Below are positions 9,841 through 21,494 of a DNA stretch of 64,000 nt, one piece after another. Source of the DNA: an uncultured Gammaproteobacteria bacterium. Lineage in GTDB: Bacteria; Pseudomonadota; Gammaproteobacteria; HK1. Location of the stretch: positions 5,075,001 to 5,139,000 of the forward strand of contig OY282353.1 of the NCBI GenBank assembly GCA_958295465.1. Direction: 5' to 3'. A program made the position numbers and the translations under genes. Position 1 is the first letter of the stretch; each line of letters opens with the position of its first letter. Below the pieces are notes generated by a model, which made no database searches, had not been told where the DNA came from, and saw only the letters and a program-made list of their open reading frames with translations.

Positions 9841-11046
9841 ATGTTCGAGTATGTCGAGACCACCAACAACGCGGTGATTCGCGTCATCGGGGTCGGCGGC
9901 GGCGGCGGCAACGCCGTCGAGCACATGTTGGCGAACAACGTCGAGGGCGTCGAGTTCTTCTGTGTCAACACCGATTACCAGGCACTGAAGAACAACTCCG
10001 TCTCCAGCGCCGAAGCCGTGCAGTTGGGCACCAACGTCACCAAGGGGCTCGGCGCCGGCGCCAATCCCGAGATCGGCCGCCAGGCGGCCCTGGAGGATCG
10101 CGAGCGTCTGGTCGATCTCCTCCAGGGAGCCGACATGGTGTTCATCACCGCAGGCATGGGCGGCGGCACCGGCACCGGCGCCTCTCCGATCATCGCGCAG
10201 ATTGCGCGGGAGATGGGGATCCTGACGGTCGCAGTGGTCACCAAGCCGTTCCCGTTCGAACTCAAGCGGCGGATGGCGATCGCGCAGGAGGGGATCGCCG
10301 AACTGAGCGAGCACGTGGATTCCCTCATCACCATCCCCAACGAGAAGCTGCTGAGCGTGCTCGAAGAGCGGATCACGCTGAAGGATGCGTTCGCGGCGGC
10401 GAACGACGTGCTGCTCGGTGCGGTGCAGGGGATCGCCGAGCTCATCACCCGCCCCGGCATGATCAACGTCGACTTCGCGGACGTGAAGACCGTGATGACG
10501 GAGAAAGGCCGGGCGATGATGGGATCGGGCAGGGGGACGGGCGAGGACCGCGCCAGAGCCGCGGCCGAGGCCGCCATGCGCTGCCCGCTCCTCGAAGACA
10601 TCAACCTGAAGGGCGCGCGCGGGATCCTCGTCAACATCACGGCCACGTCGGACCTGGGGATACACGAGGTTCGCGTGGCCGGGGATTCGATCGGCGAAGT
10701 CGCGTCGAAGGACGCCCTGGTGGTCATGGGGACCGCGCTCGACGAATCGGTGGGCGACGAGGTCCGGGTCACCGTCGTCGCGACGGGCCTCGACCACTCC
10801 GAGCAGCCGGCCGCCAAGCAGCCGGCCGCCAAGCAGCCGGTACGGCTGGTCAGCACGGAGCCGGCGCCGGGCAATGCGGCGTCCGGCGGCGCATCGGGAA
10901 ACTACTATCGCGACTTCGAGGTGCCGACCATCATTCGCAAGCAGCCGAACCGGGCGGAGCCTATCCCGATGAAGTTCGAGGACGACAGCGACAGCGACAG
11001 CGACCAACAGAGGATCCCGAGGTTCCTGCGCCTGCACAAGGACTGA
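9841..11046 (+). CDS. ftsZ: Cell division protein FtsZ
   Basis: FtsZ is the tubulin-like GTPase that forms the division ring. The product is 401 residues, preceded by the strong ribosome binding site AAGGAGAG ten or so bases before ATG 9841. The N-terminal [15 protein letters not shown] and the tubulin signature [13 protein letters not shown] (GTP-binding T4 loop) are intact, as is [11 protein letters not shown] in the T7 region. The variable linker holds a short duplicated AAKQP unit. The C-terminal [10 protein letters not shown] is the conserved tail peptide that binds FtsA and ZipA. Confidence 0.98.
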   Translation: MFEYVETTNNAVIRVIGVGGGGGNAVEHMLANNVEGVEFFCVNTDYQALKNNSVSSAEAVQLGTNVTKGLGAGANPEIGRQAALEDRERLVDLLQGADMVFITAGMGGGTGTGASPIIAQIAREMGILTVAVVTKPFPFELKRRMAIAQEGIAELSEHVDSLITIPNEKLLSVLEERITLKDAFAAANDVLLGAVQGIAELITRPGMINVDFADVKTVMTEKGRAMMGSGRGTGEDRARAAAEAAMRCPLLEDINLKGARGILVNITATSDLGIHEVRVAGDSIGEVASKDALVVMGTALDESVGDEVRVTVVATGLDHSEQPAAKQPAAKQPVRLVSTEPAPGNAASGGASGNYYRDFEVPTIIRKQPNRAEPIPMKFEDDSDSDSDQQRIPRFLRLHKD

Positions 11047-11269
11047 GGACCCGGCCTCGCGTGGTGCGCAAGCACTTCGAAAGGCCCCGTGCGAAGAAGG
11101 GCTCCGTGTCGTGCCGGCCGGAGTTTTATGTTAGCGTCCACATGTCGCAAACGAGGGATTTTCGTCTTGTGCTTCCCCCACCGTGCGTTCCCGCGGTTCC
11201 GGGACGTCATGGCGATGCATCGAGCGGGAACCTGTTGCAGATGAGTCGACGAGGGAAGCGGACAGCACG

Positions 11270-12181
11270 ATGATCAGGCAGTGTACGTTGAAGAACGTCA
11301 TCCGGGCGTCGGGCGTCGGGCTCCACAGCGGCCTGAAGGTCTACCTCTCGCTCAGGCCCGCTCCGCCGAATACCGGGATCGTTTTCCGGAGGGTCGATCT
11401 GGATGACGTGGTCGAGATCAAGGCATGTCCGGAGAACGTCGGAGACACCACGCTCTCCACCACGCTGGGCCGCGGTGACGCCTGCGTGTCCACGGTCGAG
11501 CACCTGCTCTCGGCGATGGCGGGACTCGGCATAGACAACGCGTACGTGGACGTGAGCGCGCCGGAAGTGCCGATCATGGACGGCAGCGCGGGTCCGTTCG
11601 TCTTCCTCATCCAGTCCGCCGGCGTCAGGCAGCAGAACGCTCCGAAGCAGTTCATCCGGATCAGGAAGCCGGTGGCGGTGAAGGAAGGAAGCAAGTGGGC
11701 GTGCTTCGAGCCCTTCGAAGGATTCAAGGTCTCGTTCTCGATCGAGTTCGACCATCCCGCGTTCCGCCGCAGCACGAGCAAGGCGACGGTGGATTTCTCG
11801 ACAACCTCTTTCGTGAAGGAAGTCAGCCGGGCGCGCACCTTCGGATTCATGCGTGATCTCGAACGGCTGCGCGAGAACAACCTCGCCCTCGGCGGCACCC
11901 TCGACAACGCCATCATCGTCGACGACTACCGTGTGCTCAACGAAGACGGACTGCGCTACGAGGACGAGTTCGTCAAGCACAAGGTGCTGGACGCCATCGG
12001 CGATCTGTACCTGCTGGGCCACAGCCTCATCGGGTTCTTCAACGGCCACAAGTCGGGCCACAAGCTCAACAACAAGCTCCTGAAGACCTTGGTTGCCGAC
12101 AAGAACGCATGGGAGATCGCCACCTTCGACGATCAGGTCGACGTACCCATCATCTACATGCAACCGGTCACCGCGACATAG
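11270..12181 (+). CDS. lpxC: UDP-3-O-acyl-N-acetylglucosamine deacetylase LpxC
   Basis: LpxC performs the committed zinc-dependent deacetylation of lipid A synthesis, so this bacterium makes lipopolysaccharide. The start ATG 11270 gives 303 residues, and [20 protein letters not shown] is the standard N-terminus. The zinc ligands are visible as H78 ([14 protein letters not shown]), H237 and D241 ([18 protein letters not shown]), with the substrate loop [10 protein letters not shown]. The gene lies 223 bases after ftsZ, as is usual at the end of gammaproteobacterial dcw clusters. That gap probably holds its own promoter, but I cannot point to convincing boxes. Confidence 0.97.
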   Translation: MIRQCTLKNVIRASGVGLHSGLKVYLSLRPAPPNTGIVFRRVDLDDVVEIKACPENVGDTTLSTTLGRGDACVSTVEHLLSAMAGLGIDNAYVDVSAPEVPIMDGSAGPFVFLIQSAGVRQQNAPKQFIRIRKPVAVKEGSKWACFEPFEGFKVSFSIEFDHPAFRRSTSKATVDFSTTSFVKEVSRARTFGFMRDLERLRENNLALGGTLDNAIIVDDYRVLNEDGLRYEDEFVKHKVLDAIGDLYLLGHSLIGFFNGHKSGHKLNNKLLKTLVADKNAWEIATFDDQVDVPIIYMQPVTAT

Positions 12182-12415
12182 CCCCGGCGGAAGACCCGCG
12201 ATACGACCACCACCGCGGCGGCTCTCCGGAAGAGGAGAACACCGGCCCATGCTCCGGGCCGGGACCGGACGGCCTCCCCGCCGGGCGTTGCGGATCGAGT
12301 GTCGGTCCATGCGCGACGGCGCCTCCCTCCATCCCGGGTCCCGGATCGGCGACATGGCGCAAGGACCCGGCCGCGACCGGCCGGCAGAGCGCTCCGGGAG
12401 GGGATACGCCGGCGC

Positions 12416-12739
12416 TCAGCACACCGGACGGACTCGAATCTCGATCCGGTCGAGATCCTTGCGGCCGAGCAGGCGAGCGACATGGGCGACGATCCGTGGC
12501 GCAAGAAAGCGCAGGCGCGCCCCCCGGGCCGCGGAGTCGACGACGACGACGATGGCGCCGCCTTCGATTGCGGCGACCCGGAGGCTTTCCGCCCCGGGCA
12601 GGTCAAGGTAGCCTTTGAGGGATTCTTCGCAACGCCTCAGTTCGTCCGCGTGCCTTGCCAGTGTTCCGAGGACGGACCTGTCGCCGGCCAGGACGGAGCG
12701 GATCGTCTTCCATGGACGGGAGCGTTCGGAACGAGGCAC
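12416..12739 (-). CDS. dciA: DciA-like DUF721 protein
   Basis: The product is a DUF721 protein of the DciA family, the ancestral loader of the DnaB replicative helicase. The conserved part runs from about WKTIRSVLAG to the C-terminal DRIEIRVRPVC, with a leucine-rich middle and the strand AIVVVVDSAARGARLRFLAP. GTG 12739 is preferred because GGAAAG lies five bases upstream, giving 107 residues; the frame is open further, to 12826, but would then run into the secA promoter area. Its divergent position next to secA, with lpxC on the other side, is the usual context in this group. Function in this organism is inferred from family and neighbours. Confidence 0.75.
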   Translation of the reverse strand: MPRSERSRPWKTIRSVLAGDRSVLGTLARHADELRRCEESLKGYLDLPGAESLRVAAIEGGAIVVVVDSAARGARLRFLAPRIVAHVARLLGRKDLDRIEIRVRPVC

Positions 12740-12828
12740 CGTACTTTCCGGTCGAACGGAAACTGCACACAGGCTAGATGGAAACACCACCCATCGCAAA
12801 GACATCGCACGGACATCCGCACGCAACC

Positions 12829-15693
<2,865 letters not shown>

Positions 15694-15709
15694 GGAGGAG
15701 CACCCTCCG

Positions 15710-16927
15710 ATGCCCGTTGGATTGAATGCCCCCGCGTCGCTCGCCGCCGTGCCCGGTGTCCGCATCGCCACCGCGGCGCTCGGTGGCCGAAGCAAGCCAC
15801 GCGACGATCTGACCCTGTTCGAGCTCGCGGCCGGCACGTCGTGCACGGCGACGTTCACCCGCAATGCGTTCTGCGCGGCCCCGGTCACCGTCGCCCGCGA
15901 GCACCTTGCCCGGACGACGCCCCGCTACCTGCTCGTCAACGCCGGGAACGCGAATGCCGGGACCGGCGAGCGCGGGGTCGAAGACGCGAAACGGTGCTGC
16001 GCCATCGTCGCCGATGCCACCGGCGCGCCGGTCGAGAGCGTGCTGCCGTTCTCCACCGGGGTCATCGGCGAGCCGCTGTCGATCGAGCGGTTCGAGCACG
16101 CGGTCCCGATTGCCACCCGGCGGTTGGGCGAAGACGACTGGCTGGATGCGGCGGCGGCCATCGTGACCACGGACCTCGTTCCCAAGGGCGTCTCCCGATC
16201 CGTCGACGTCGGCGGCCGTCGGGCGGTAGTCACCGGAATCGCCAAGGGCTCCGGCATGATTTGCCCGAACATGGCCACGATGCTGGCGTTCGTCGCCACC
16301 GATGCCGCCGTCGCGCCGGATGCGCTGCGCTCGATGACGCGCGACGCGGTGGAGGCGAGCTTCAACCGGATCACCGTCGACGGCGACACGTCGACGAACG
16401 ACGCCTGTGTGCTCGCCGCGACCGGGGCGCTGGGCAATTCGCCCGTCGTGGCAGGCACGCCGGAGTTCTCCACGCTGGCCGGGGCGGTCGGGGACGTGAT
16501 GCGCCGGTTGGCCCAGGCGATCGTGCGGGATGGGGAAGGCGCGACGAAATTCATCACCGTCGAGGTGGCCGAGGGTGGAGACCGGTCCGAATGCCTCGCC
16601 GTCGCCTATACCGTCGCCCATTCGCCGCTGGTGAAGACCGCGCTCCATGCGAGCGATGCGAACTGGGGGCGCATTCTCGCCGCGGTGGGTCGCGCCGGCG
16701 TTGCCGGGCTCGATCCGGCCCGGCTCCGGATCTGGCTCAACGGGACGTGTATCGTGAGTGGCGGCGGGCGCAACCCCGCCTACACCGAGGCGGCCGGCGC
16801 CGAGGCAGTCTCCCGCGACGAGATCGTCATTCGTATCACGCTCGGCCGAGGCCAGGCCGAGGACCGGGTGTGGACCTGCGACCTCTCGCACCAGTACGTC
16901 ACCATCAATGCCGAGTACCGGACCTGA
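15710..16927 (+). CDS. argJ: Bifunctional ornithine acetyltransferase / N-acetylglutamate synthase ArgJ
   Basis: ArgJ recycles the acetyl group between N-acetylornithine and glutamate in arginine synthesis. The product is 405 residues, normal length, 16 bases after secA. It is an Ntn-type self-cleaving protein: the KGSGMICPNMATML motif places the cleavage and nucleophile at Thr190, after which the beta chain begins. FSTGVIGEPL, GDTSTNDACVLAA and the C-terminal HQYVTINAEYRT are further family marks. The secA-argJ-mutT order is typical of gammaproteobacteria. Whether it also has acetyl-CoA-dependent synthase activity cannot be read from sequence. Confidence 0.95.
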   Translation: MPVGLNAPASLAAVPGVRIATAALGGRSKPRDDLTLFELAAGTSCTATFTRNAFCAAPVTVAREHLARTTPRYLLVNAGNANAGTGERGVEDAKRCCAIVADATGAPVESVLPFSTGVIGEPLSIERFEHAVPIATRRLGEDDWLDAAAAIVTTDLVPKGVSRSVDVGGRRAVVTGIAKGSGMICPNMATMLAFVATDAAVAPDALRSMTRDAVEASFNRITVDGDTSTNDACVLAATGALGNSPVVAGTPEFSTLAGAVGDVMRRLAQAIVRDGEGATKFITVEVAEGGDRSECLAVAYTVAHSPLVKTALHASDANWGRILAAVGRAGVAGLDPARLRIWLNGTCIVSGGGRNPAYTEAAGAEAVSRDEIVIRITLGRGQAEDRVWTCDLSHQYVTINAEYRT

Positions 16928-17192
16928 GGCGGGACACGTCCAGGAGCGGGCTCGACGTTCGGGACGGTTTCCGCGTCGACGCGCAGGACGGAGACGGTCG
17001 AGCCGAGCGGTCCGGTGTGCATGGGTGTGGGAACATTCATGGCGGACGCGTCCCCGGTCAGTGTGAAATGACGAGCCGTGCGCATCCGGGTTTGCGCCGT
17101 CGCCATCGGCGTATCCACGCAGTTCGGATCACTGGCTTCAATCCGTTCAGGCTCCGTTGAAAACCGGAGCCGGTCGCGGCGCCGGGCGAGTC

Positions 17193-18269
17193 ATGGCTGC
17201 TCCACGGATCCATGTCGTCGCCGGCGTACTGTTCGATACCTCGGGCCGCGTGCTGGTGGCGCGGCGTCCAGAGGGAACGCACCTCGCGGGTCGGTGGGAG
17301 TTTCCCGGCGGTAAGCTCATGCCGGGGGAATCACGCGAGGCCGGACTCGCGCGCGAGCTTGCCGAGGAGCTCGGGATCCGCGTGCTTGCCGCCTGTCCCC
17401 TCATCCGGGCCGAGCACCGCTATCCGGACCGCGACGTGGTGCTCGACGTGTGGAGCGTGGGGTCGTACTCCGGCGAGCCGCACGGCCGCGAAGGCCAGCG
17501 GGTCGAGTGGCGGGAGATCCGGAGGCTCGATCCGGCGGACTTCCCGCCCGCCGACGCCCCCGTGCTTGCCGCCTTGCGGCTGCCCCGGCGCTACCTCGTC
17601 ACTCCGGAGCCGGGCCGTGATTGGAGCGCATTCCTCGACCGGCTCGCGGCCAGGGTCGATCAGGGGTTCGATCTGGTCCAGCTCCGGGCGAAGTCGCTCG
17701 AAGAGTCGGCCCTGATGGAGCTCGGTCGCCAGGCGGCGGAGGTCTGCCGGTGCGGCGGGGCGACGCTGCTCGTGAACGCGGTCCCCGAAGTCGCGCGGCG
17801 CTGCGGCGCTGGTGGCGTCCATCTCACCAGCCGGCGACTGGCCCGGATGCTGCGCGAGCGGCCCGCCGTGGACGTTCGCGGGTCACCCTCCTCCGGTCCG
17901 CGGGCGCAGGTGCTTCGGGAGGCTGCTCCCCCCGCCGTAGCGGCGGGCCGGGGACCCGGGATGGACGGCGGATTTCGCGGCGCGCGGGATGGAAGGCGCT
18001 TCCTGGCCGGCGCCTCGTGTCACGACGCGGACGATCTCGAACGGGCACGGGCCGCGGGCTGCGACTTCGTGGTTCTGGGACCGGTACGGGCGACCCCGAC
18101 CCATCCGGGCGCCCCGGTGCTCCGATGGGACGGCTTCGAGCGGTTGGCGCGGGGGGCGGGACTGCCGGTGTTCGCGATCGGAGGCTTGGGAGACGGGGAC
18201 GGCGCTGCTGCCCGGAGAAGCGGCGGACAGGGCGTCGCCGCGATCCGGGCGTTCTGGGGAGAGGCCTGA
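17193..18269 (+). CDS. Nudix hydrolase (MutT-like) fused to a ThiE-like domain
   Basis: The product is 358 residues from ATG 17193. Residues 1-130 are a Nudix domain of MutT/8-oxo-dGTP type: WEFPGG precedes the Nudix box, which spans about 40-62 (key residues G40, E46, R55-E56, E59-E60, G61). From about residue 138 (RRYLVTPEPGRDWSAFLDRL) it has a thiamine-phosphate-synthase-like barrel, with LVQLRAKSL, GGVHLTSRRL and FVVLGPVRATPTHPGA. This fusion is common in gammaproteobacteria. An odd Gly/Pro/Arg-rich stretch of roughly 45 residues sits in the middle of the barrel after DVRGS. Nucleotide-pool sanitation is likely; the thiamine activity is doubtful. Confidence 0.85.
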   Translation: MAAPRIHVVAGVLFDTSGRVLVARRPEGTHLAGRWEFPGGKLMPGESREAGLARELAEELGIRVLAACPLIRAEHRYPDRDVVLDVWSVGSYSGEPHGREGQRVEWREIRRLDPADFPPADAPVLAALRLPRRYLVTPEPGRDWSAFLDRLAARVDQGFDLVQLRAKSLEESALMELGRQAAEVCRCGGATLLVNAVPEVARRCGAGGVHLTSRRLARMLRERPAVDVRGSPSSGPRAQVLREAAPPAVAAGRGPGMDGGFRGARDGRRFLAGASCHDADDLERARAAGCDFVVLGPVRATPTHPGAPVLRWDGFERLARGAGLPVFAIGGLGDGDGAAARRSGGQGVAAIRAFWGEA

Positions 18270-18436
18270 GCCGCGCCCGGCTGTTCCTTTGCGGAGCCTG
18301 GCCGCGCCCGCGTGCCCGGCGCATTCCGACAAGGAGCCGAACCGCACCGGCGCGTCCACGTGCCCCGGTGAGAGGTTCGAGCCGCGCCGGCTCACTCGGC
18401 GAGATCCGTTGGAAGTCCCGAGCCGCGCCTGCGTGT

Positions 18437-18760
18437 TCAGCGCTCCAGGTACTGGACCTTGCCCTCGACGTTCTCCCACTCCTCGGCGTCTTCGGGCGCG
18501 GCCTTCATTTCGGTGATCACCGGCCACTCCTGCGAGAGCTCCGCATTCAGCGGCAGCCACTCCTGCTGTTCGTCGGTGAGGTCGTCCTCGGAGAGGATCG
18601 CCTCGACCGGGCATTCGGGCTCGCACAGCGTGCAGTCGATGCACTCCTCCGGATCGATGACGAGCATGTTGGGGCCTTCATGGAAACAATCGACCGGGCA
18701 CACCTCGACACAGTCCGTGTACTTGCACTTGATGCACTTGTCGATGACGACGAAAGTCAT
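18437..18760 (-). CDS. fdxA: 7Fe ferredoxin FdxA
   Basis: This is a small (107 residues) soluble electron carrier with one [3Fe-4S] and one [4Fe-4S] cluster. Cysteines in [20 protein letters not shown] and [17 protein letters not shown] give the ferredoxin pattern, and the acidic C-terminal extension ending GKVQYLER is typical of the Azotobacter FdI type. The start ATG 18760 is chosen because the conserved MTFVVIDKC begins there and a GAGG sits just upstream. It stands alone on the minus strand, convergent with the Nudix-ThiE gene. The 167-base gap between them contains several imperfect GAGCCGCGCC copies. Confidence 0.95.
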   Translation of the reverse strand: MTFVVIDKCIKCKYTDCVEVCPVDCFHEGPNMLVIDPEECIDCTLCEPECPVEAILSEDDLTDEQQEWLPLNAELSQEWPVITEMKAAPEDAEEWENVEGKVQYLER

Positions 18761-19214
18761 GGCCTCGCTTTCCTTGTGACCGGGGAGTCGATGGGGGCGT
18801 AATGGTACGCTGCGGGTTCCGGCTTTTCGAGAGTCGGCCAACAGGGGTGTCAGCACCCCTCGTGCAACATCAACTGCCCGACCATGATGATCGGAGAAAA
18901 GGTGGCGGACCTCATCGCGGGACGCGCTCCCCCACCGCCTTCGAACCTTCCCTGCTACGTCGACCCCGAATGGCGGACCCGCCAGCGCCCCGCCGGAACA
19001 TCCCCTCGGCGAGCCCGAACCCCATGTAGTTCATGACGAATTCGGGTCGTGCTCGGGCAGCATGGGCAGCGGGATCGGGACCCGGGCCCCGAAGAAGAAG
19101 GCGCCGGACTCGACCCGCGCCTGCGAACCATGCTATGCAGCCCGCGATCGCGAATGTCGATACTTCCCGCCGCGAAGACGTGAACCGACGCCACCCTGCA
19201 CTTGGGGAGAGGAC
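18761..19214. other. Intergenic stretch between divergent fdxA and the dehydratase gene
   Basis: This stretch holds the promoters for the divergent genes fdxA and the enolase-superfamily gene. I see no convincing complete gene. On the minus strand about 40 codons ending near 18912 read [17 protein letters not shown], which looks protein-like and could be the tail of a lost gene, but I do not recognise it. A purine-rich GGGGAGAGG just before 19215 serves as the ribosome binding site of the next gene. Confidence 0.4.
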
Positions 19215-20453
19215 ATGAAGCTCCAGGACGTCAGCACCCGGGTGACCGTCCCGCCCAACGGCATCGGCGGGTCGTTCTGGGTCATCGTGAAGGTGGCCAC
19301 AGACGACGGCATCGAAGGGATCGGGGAGTGCTACGGCATCCCCTTCTCCGGCGACGTCGCGAGCCGGATGGTGGAGGACACCTTCGAGCGCTTCGTCGCA
19401 GGGGAAGACCCGCACGACGTCGAGACCCTGTTCCGGCGCGTGTACTCCGCGGGCTTCACCCAGCGGCCGGACGTCTCGACGATGGGCGTGTTCAGTGGAA
19501 TCGAGATCGCAATATGGGACATCCTCGGCAAGGCGGCGGGGCAGCCAATCTACAAGCTCGTCGGCGGGAAATTCCACGACCGGATCCGCACGTATACCTA
19601 CCTCTACCCCAAGTCCGTCTCTCCGGACGGCACCCCGGGGGAGGACTCCGGTGACGTCTACCACGACGGGGACGCGGCCGCCGAGCGCGCCCTCGACTAC
19701 GTCGAGATGGGCTTCACCGCGATCAAGCAGGACCCCGCCGGCCCCTACAGCTTCCAGGGCGGACGGGAGCTTTCGCTGCACGAGCTCGCGCGCAGCGAAT
19801 ACTCCGTCAGGCGTATCCGCGAAGCGGTGGGAGACCGGGCCGACATCCTGCTCGGCACCCACGGACAGATGACCACCTCGTCGGCCATCCGTCTCGCCCG
19901 GCGCCTGGAGCCCTACGACCCGCTGTGGTTCGAGGAGCCCTGCCCCCCGGACCAGATGGATGCGATCGGCAAGGTGGCGCGGGCCACCTCGATCCCGGTG
20001 GCCACCGGCGAGCGCCTCACCACGAAGGCGGAGTTCCACCAGGCGTTGAAGGCAGGGGTGTCGATCCTGCAACCGGACGTCGGAAGAAGCGGCGGCATCT
20101 GGGAGACCCGGAAGATCGCCACCATCGCCGAGCTCTACAACGCGCAGATCGCGCCGCACATCTACTGCGGGCCGATCGCCCACGCGGCGGCGGCGCACGT
20201 CTCCTTCAGCAGCCCGAACTTCCTGATCCTGGAGACTATCCGGAGCAGGTTCCACGATGCGATCCTGAAGAAGCCGTTGCGCTGGGAGCAGGGTTACCTG
20301 ATCGCTCCCACCGAGCCGGGCCTGGGCATCGAGCTCGACGAGCGGATCGTGCTCGATCACCCCTATACGACGGGCGGACGCCTGCATCTGGAGATGTGCC
20401 AGACGCCGCTCGGCTCGGACAACGCGAAGATCATCACCGAGCTCGACCGCTGA
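19215..20453 (+). CDS. Mandelate racemase/muconate lactonizing enzyme family, galactonate-dehydratase-like
   Basis: This enolase-superfamily enzyme of 412 residues probably dehydrates a sugar acid. The start ATG 19215 follows a good ribosome binding site and gives MKLQDVSTRVTVPPNG; the longer frame upstream is not conserved in character. Metal-binding and catalytic regions are visible: DPLWFEEPCPPDQ, then ATGERLTTKAEF, LQPDVGRSGGIWETRKIA and the base region APHIYCGPIAHAAAAH. The last two resemble D-galactonate and related dehydratases. The substrate is not determinable. It stands alone, but an IlvD/Edd-family dehydratase and an FAH-family enzyme 14 kb away would fit the same kind of catabolism. 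Confidence 0.85.
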   Translation: MKLQDVSTRVTVPPNGIGGSFWVIVKVATDDGIEGIGECYGIPFSGDVASRMVEDTFERFVAGEDPHDVETLFRRVYSAGFTQRPDVSTMGVFSGIEIAIWDILGKAAGQPIYKLVGGKFHDRIRTYTYLYPKSVSPDGTPGEDSGDVYHDGDAAAERALDYVEMGFTAIKQDPAGPYSFQGGRELSLHELARSEYSVRRIREAVGDRADILLGTHGQMTTSSAIRLARRLEPYDPLWFEEPCPPDQMDAIGKVARATSIPVATGERLTTKAEFHQALKAGVSILQPDVGRSGGIWETRKIATIAELYNAQIAPHIYCGPIAHAAAAHVSFSSPNFLILETIRSRFHDAILKKPLRWEQGYLIAPTEPGLGIELDERIVLDHPYTTGGRLHLEMCQTPLGSDNAKIITELDR

Positions 20454-20472
20454 AGGCGCACCGCGCTCCGTG

Positions 20473-20710
20473 TCAACGCCATGTGCTCGACGCAACGTGC
20501 TTGCGGAAGAACCCCTGAATGGCGGCGGTGAGCAGCTTGTCGACATCGAGGTTGCCCTCGGCATCCACGTACCCAGACTCCTGTAGCAAACTCGCCTGCG
20601 CCGCCCAGGTCAGCTCGCGCGGGACGACTTCGGCGCAGATCGGATTGGCGATGCGCGGCGGGCCGTCGCGGGCGATCAGGCCGAGGTCGCGGACGTATTC
20701 GAGGTCGGGG
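20473..20710 (-). pseudogene. C-terminal fragment of an AAA-ATPase-like protein
   Basis: On the minus strand the frame ending at 20473 reads about 79 residues, including YVRDLGLIARDGPPRIANPI and DVDKLLTAAIQGFFRKH. This resembles the C-terminal part of a family of about 500-residue AAA-ATPase proteins seen in accessory regions (family assignment from memory, not searched). There is no N-terminal ATPase domain: the sequence stops at about 20710, where it meets the NCS2 permease remnant. It is therefore a relic, not a gene. Confidence 0.55.
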
Positions 20711-20756
20711 GCGTGGTACCGCGTCTCGTCGCTTCCGCTCGGCAGCGGCTCGATTC

Positions 20757-21212
20757 GGCATCACGGTGACCGGCATGAGCATGATCACCGTGCCCGCCAC
20801 CGTGGGGGTCAGGACCCGGCGCAGCAGCGAGAGCCGCGCGGAGAGGACGATCAGCACGACGCCCGAGACGACGACCAGCGTGGCGAGCATCGCCGGGCCG
20901 CCCTCGGCAAGCGCCGTCACGCTGATCGCGATGGTGGTGCTGGAGGTGCCGGCGAAGATTACGTAGCCCGCTCCGACCCGGCCGAGGCGCAGAGCCTGAA
21001 GGATGGTGGATACGCCGCAGCACGGGACCGCGGCGAACACCCCCCACAACAGGGACTCTTCGGCCCCGCCGGCCCGGAACACGATCGCCGCCAACAGCCA
21101 CCACGGGACTGATGCTCACAACGACGAGCTGCAGGCCGAGGCCCAGGACGAGGGTGCCGGGAGGCGTCTCGTCGGCCTCGTAGCGAATGGCGGCCGAGGC
21201 GTTGGATTTCAT
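20757..21212 (-). pseudogene. Frameshifted, truncated NCS2 (xanthine/uracil) permease
   Basis: An ATG at 21212 opens MKSNASAAIRYEADETPPG and LVLGLGLQLVVVSISPVV, a typical start of a nucleobase:cation symporter-2 protein. Near 21105 the reading frame shifts, and the family continues as ESLLWGVFAAVPCCGVSTIL, FAGTSSTTIAISVTALAEGG and LTPTVAGTVIMLMPVTVMP. The sequence then breaks off near 20757, so only the first third of a roughly 450-residue transporter remains. Frameshift plus truncation make it non-functional. Confidence 0.75.
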
Positions 21213-21494
21213 TTCGCCAGCTTGGCGGGCGGAGGAATTCCGGGCCAACGTTCCACCGTTTTCCCGGCGATTCCCGCCTGACTCGGCAGGCATCCATGAA
21301 ATCGCCGCGATTCGACGCTCAAGTCTCCGGAGCATCCGCAAAATCGAGCCGAGGAACCGCATTTCGGAGAATCGGCGGGAATTGCCGACGTTTTCCGATC
21401 ATCCGAGGGTGCCGCGGCTGCGTTGCGCTCGCGGTCGGAGTAATCGATAGTCGCCTCCCGTGCACCCCGATCGCCGCCCGCGGAGGACTTCCCC
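21213..21494. other. Intergenic region upstream of the class III aminotransferase
   Basis: This stretch has no coding frame that I can support. It has two loosely similar segments rich in GGCGGGAATT and TTTTCCG words, but no clean repeat. It must contain the promoter for the aminotransferase at 21495; I see no confident boxes. The ribosome binding site GGAGGA lies just before the start. Confidence 0.4.

Noticed and set aside
8476-11037. Very long minus-strand open frame (853 codons) opposite ftsA and ftsZ
   Set aside because: It is Arg/His/Asp-rich shadow translation caused by high GC and the absence of stops; no domain or ribosome site, and both opposite genes are certain.
11047-11269. Promoter boxes for lpxC between ftsZ and lpxC
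   Set aside because: TATGTT near 11128 resembles a -10 box, but no matching -35 at proper spacing is convincing.
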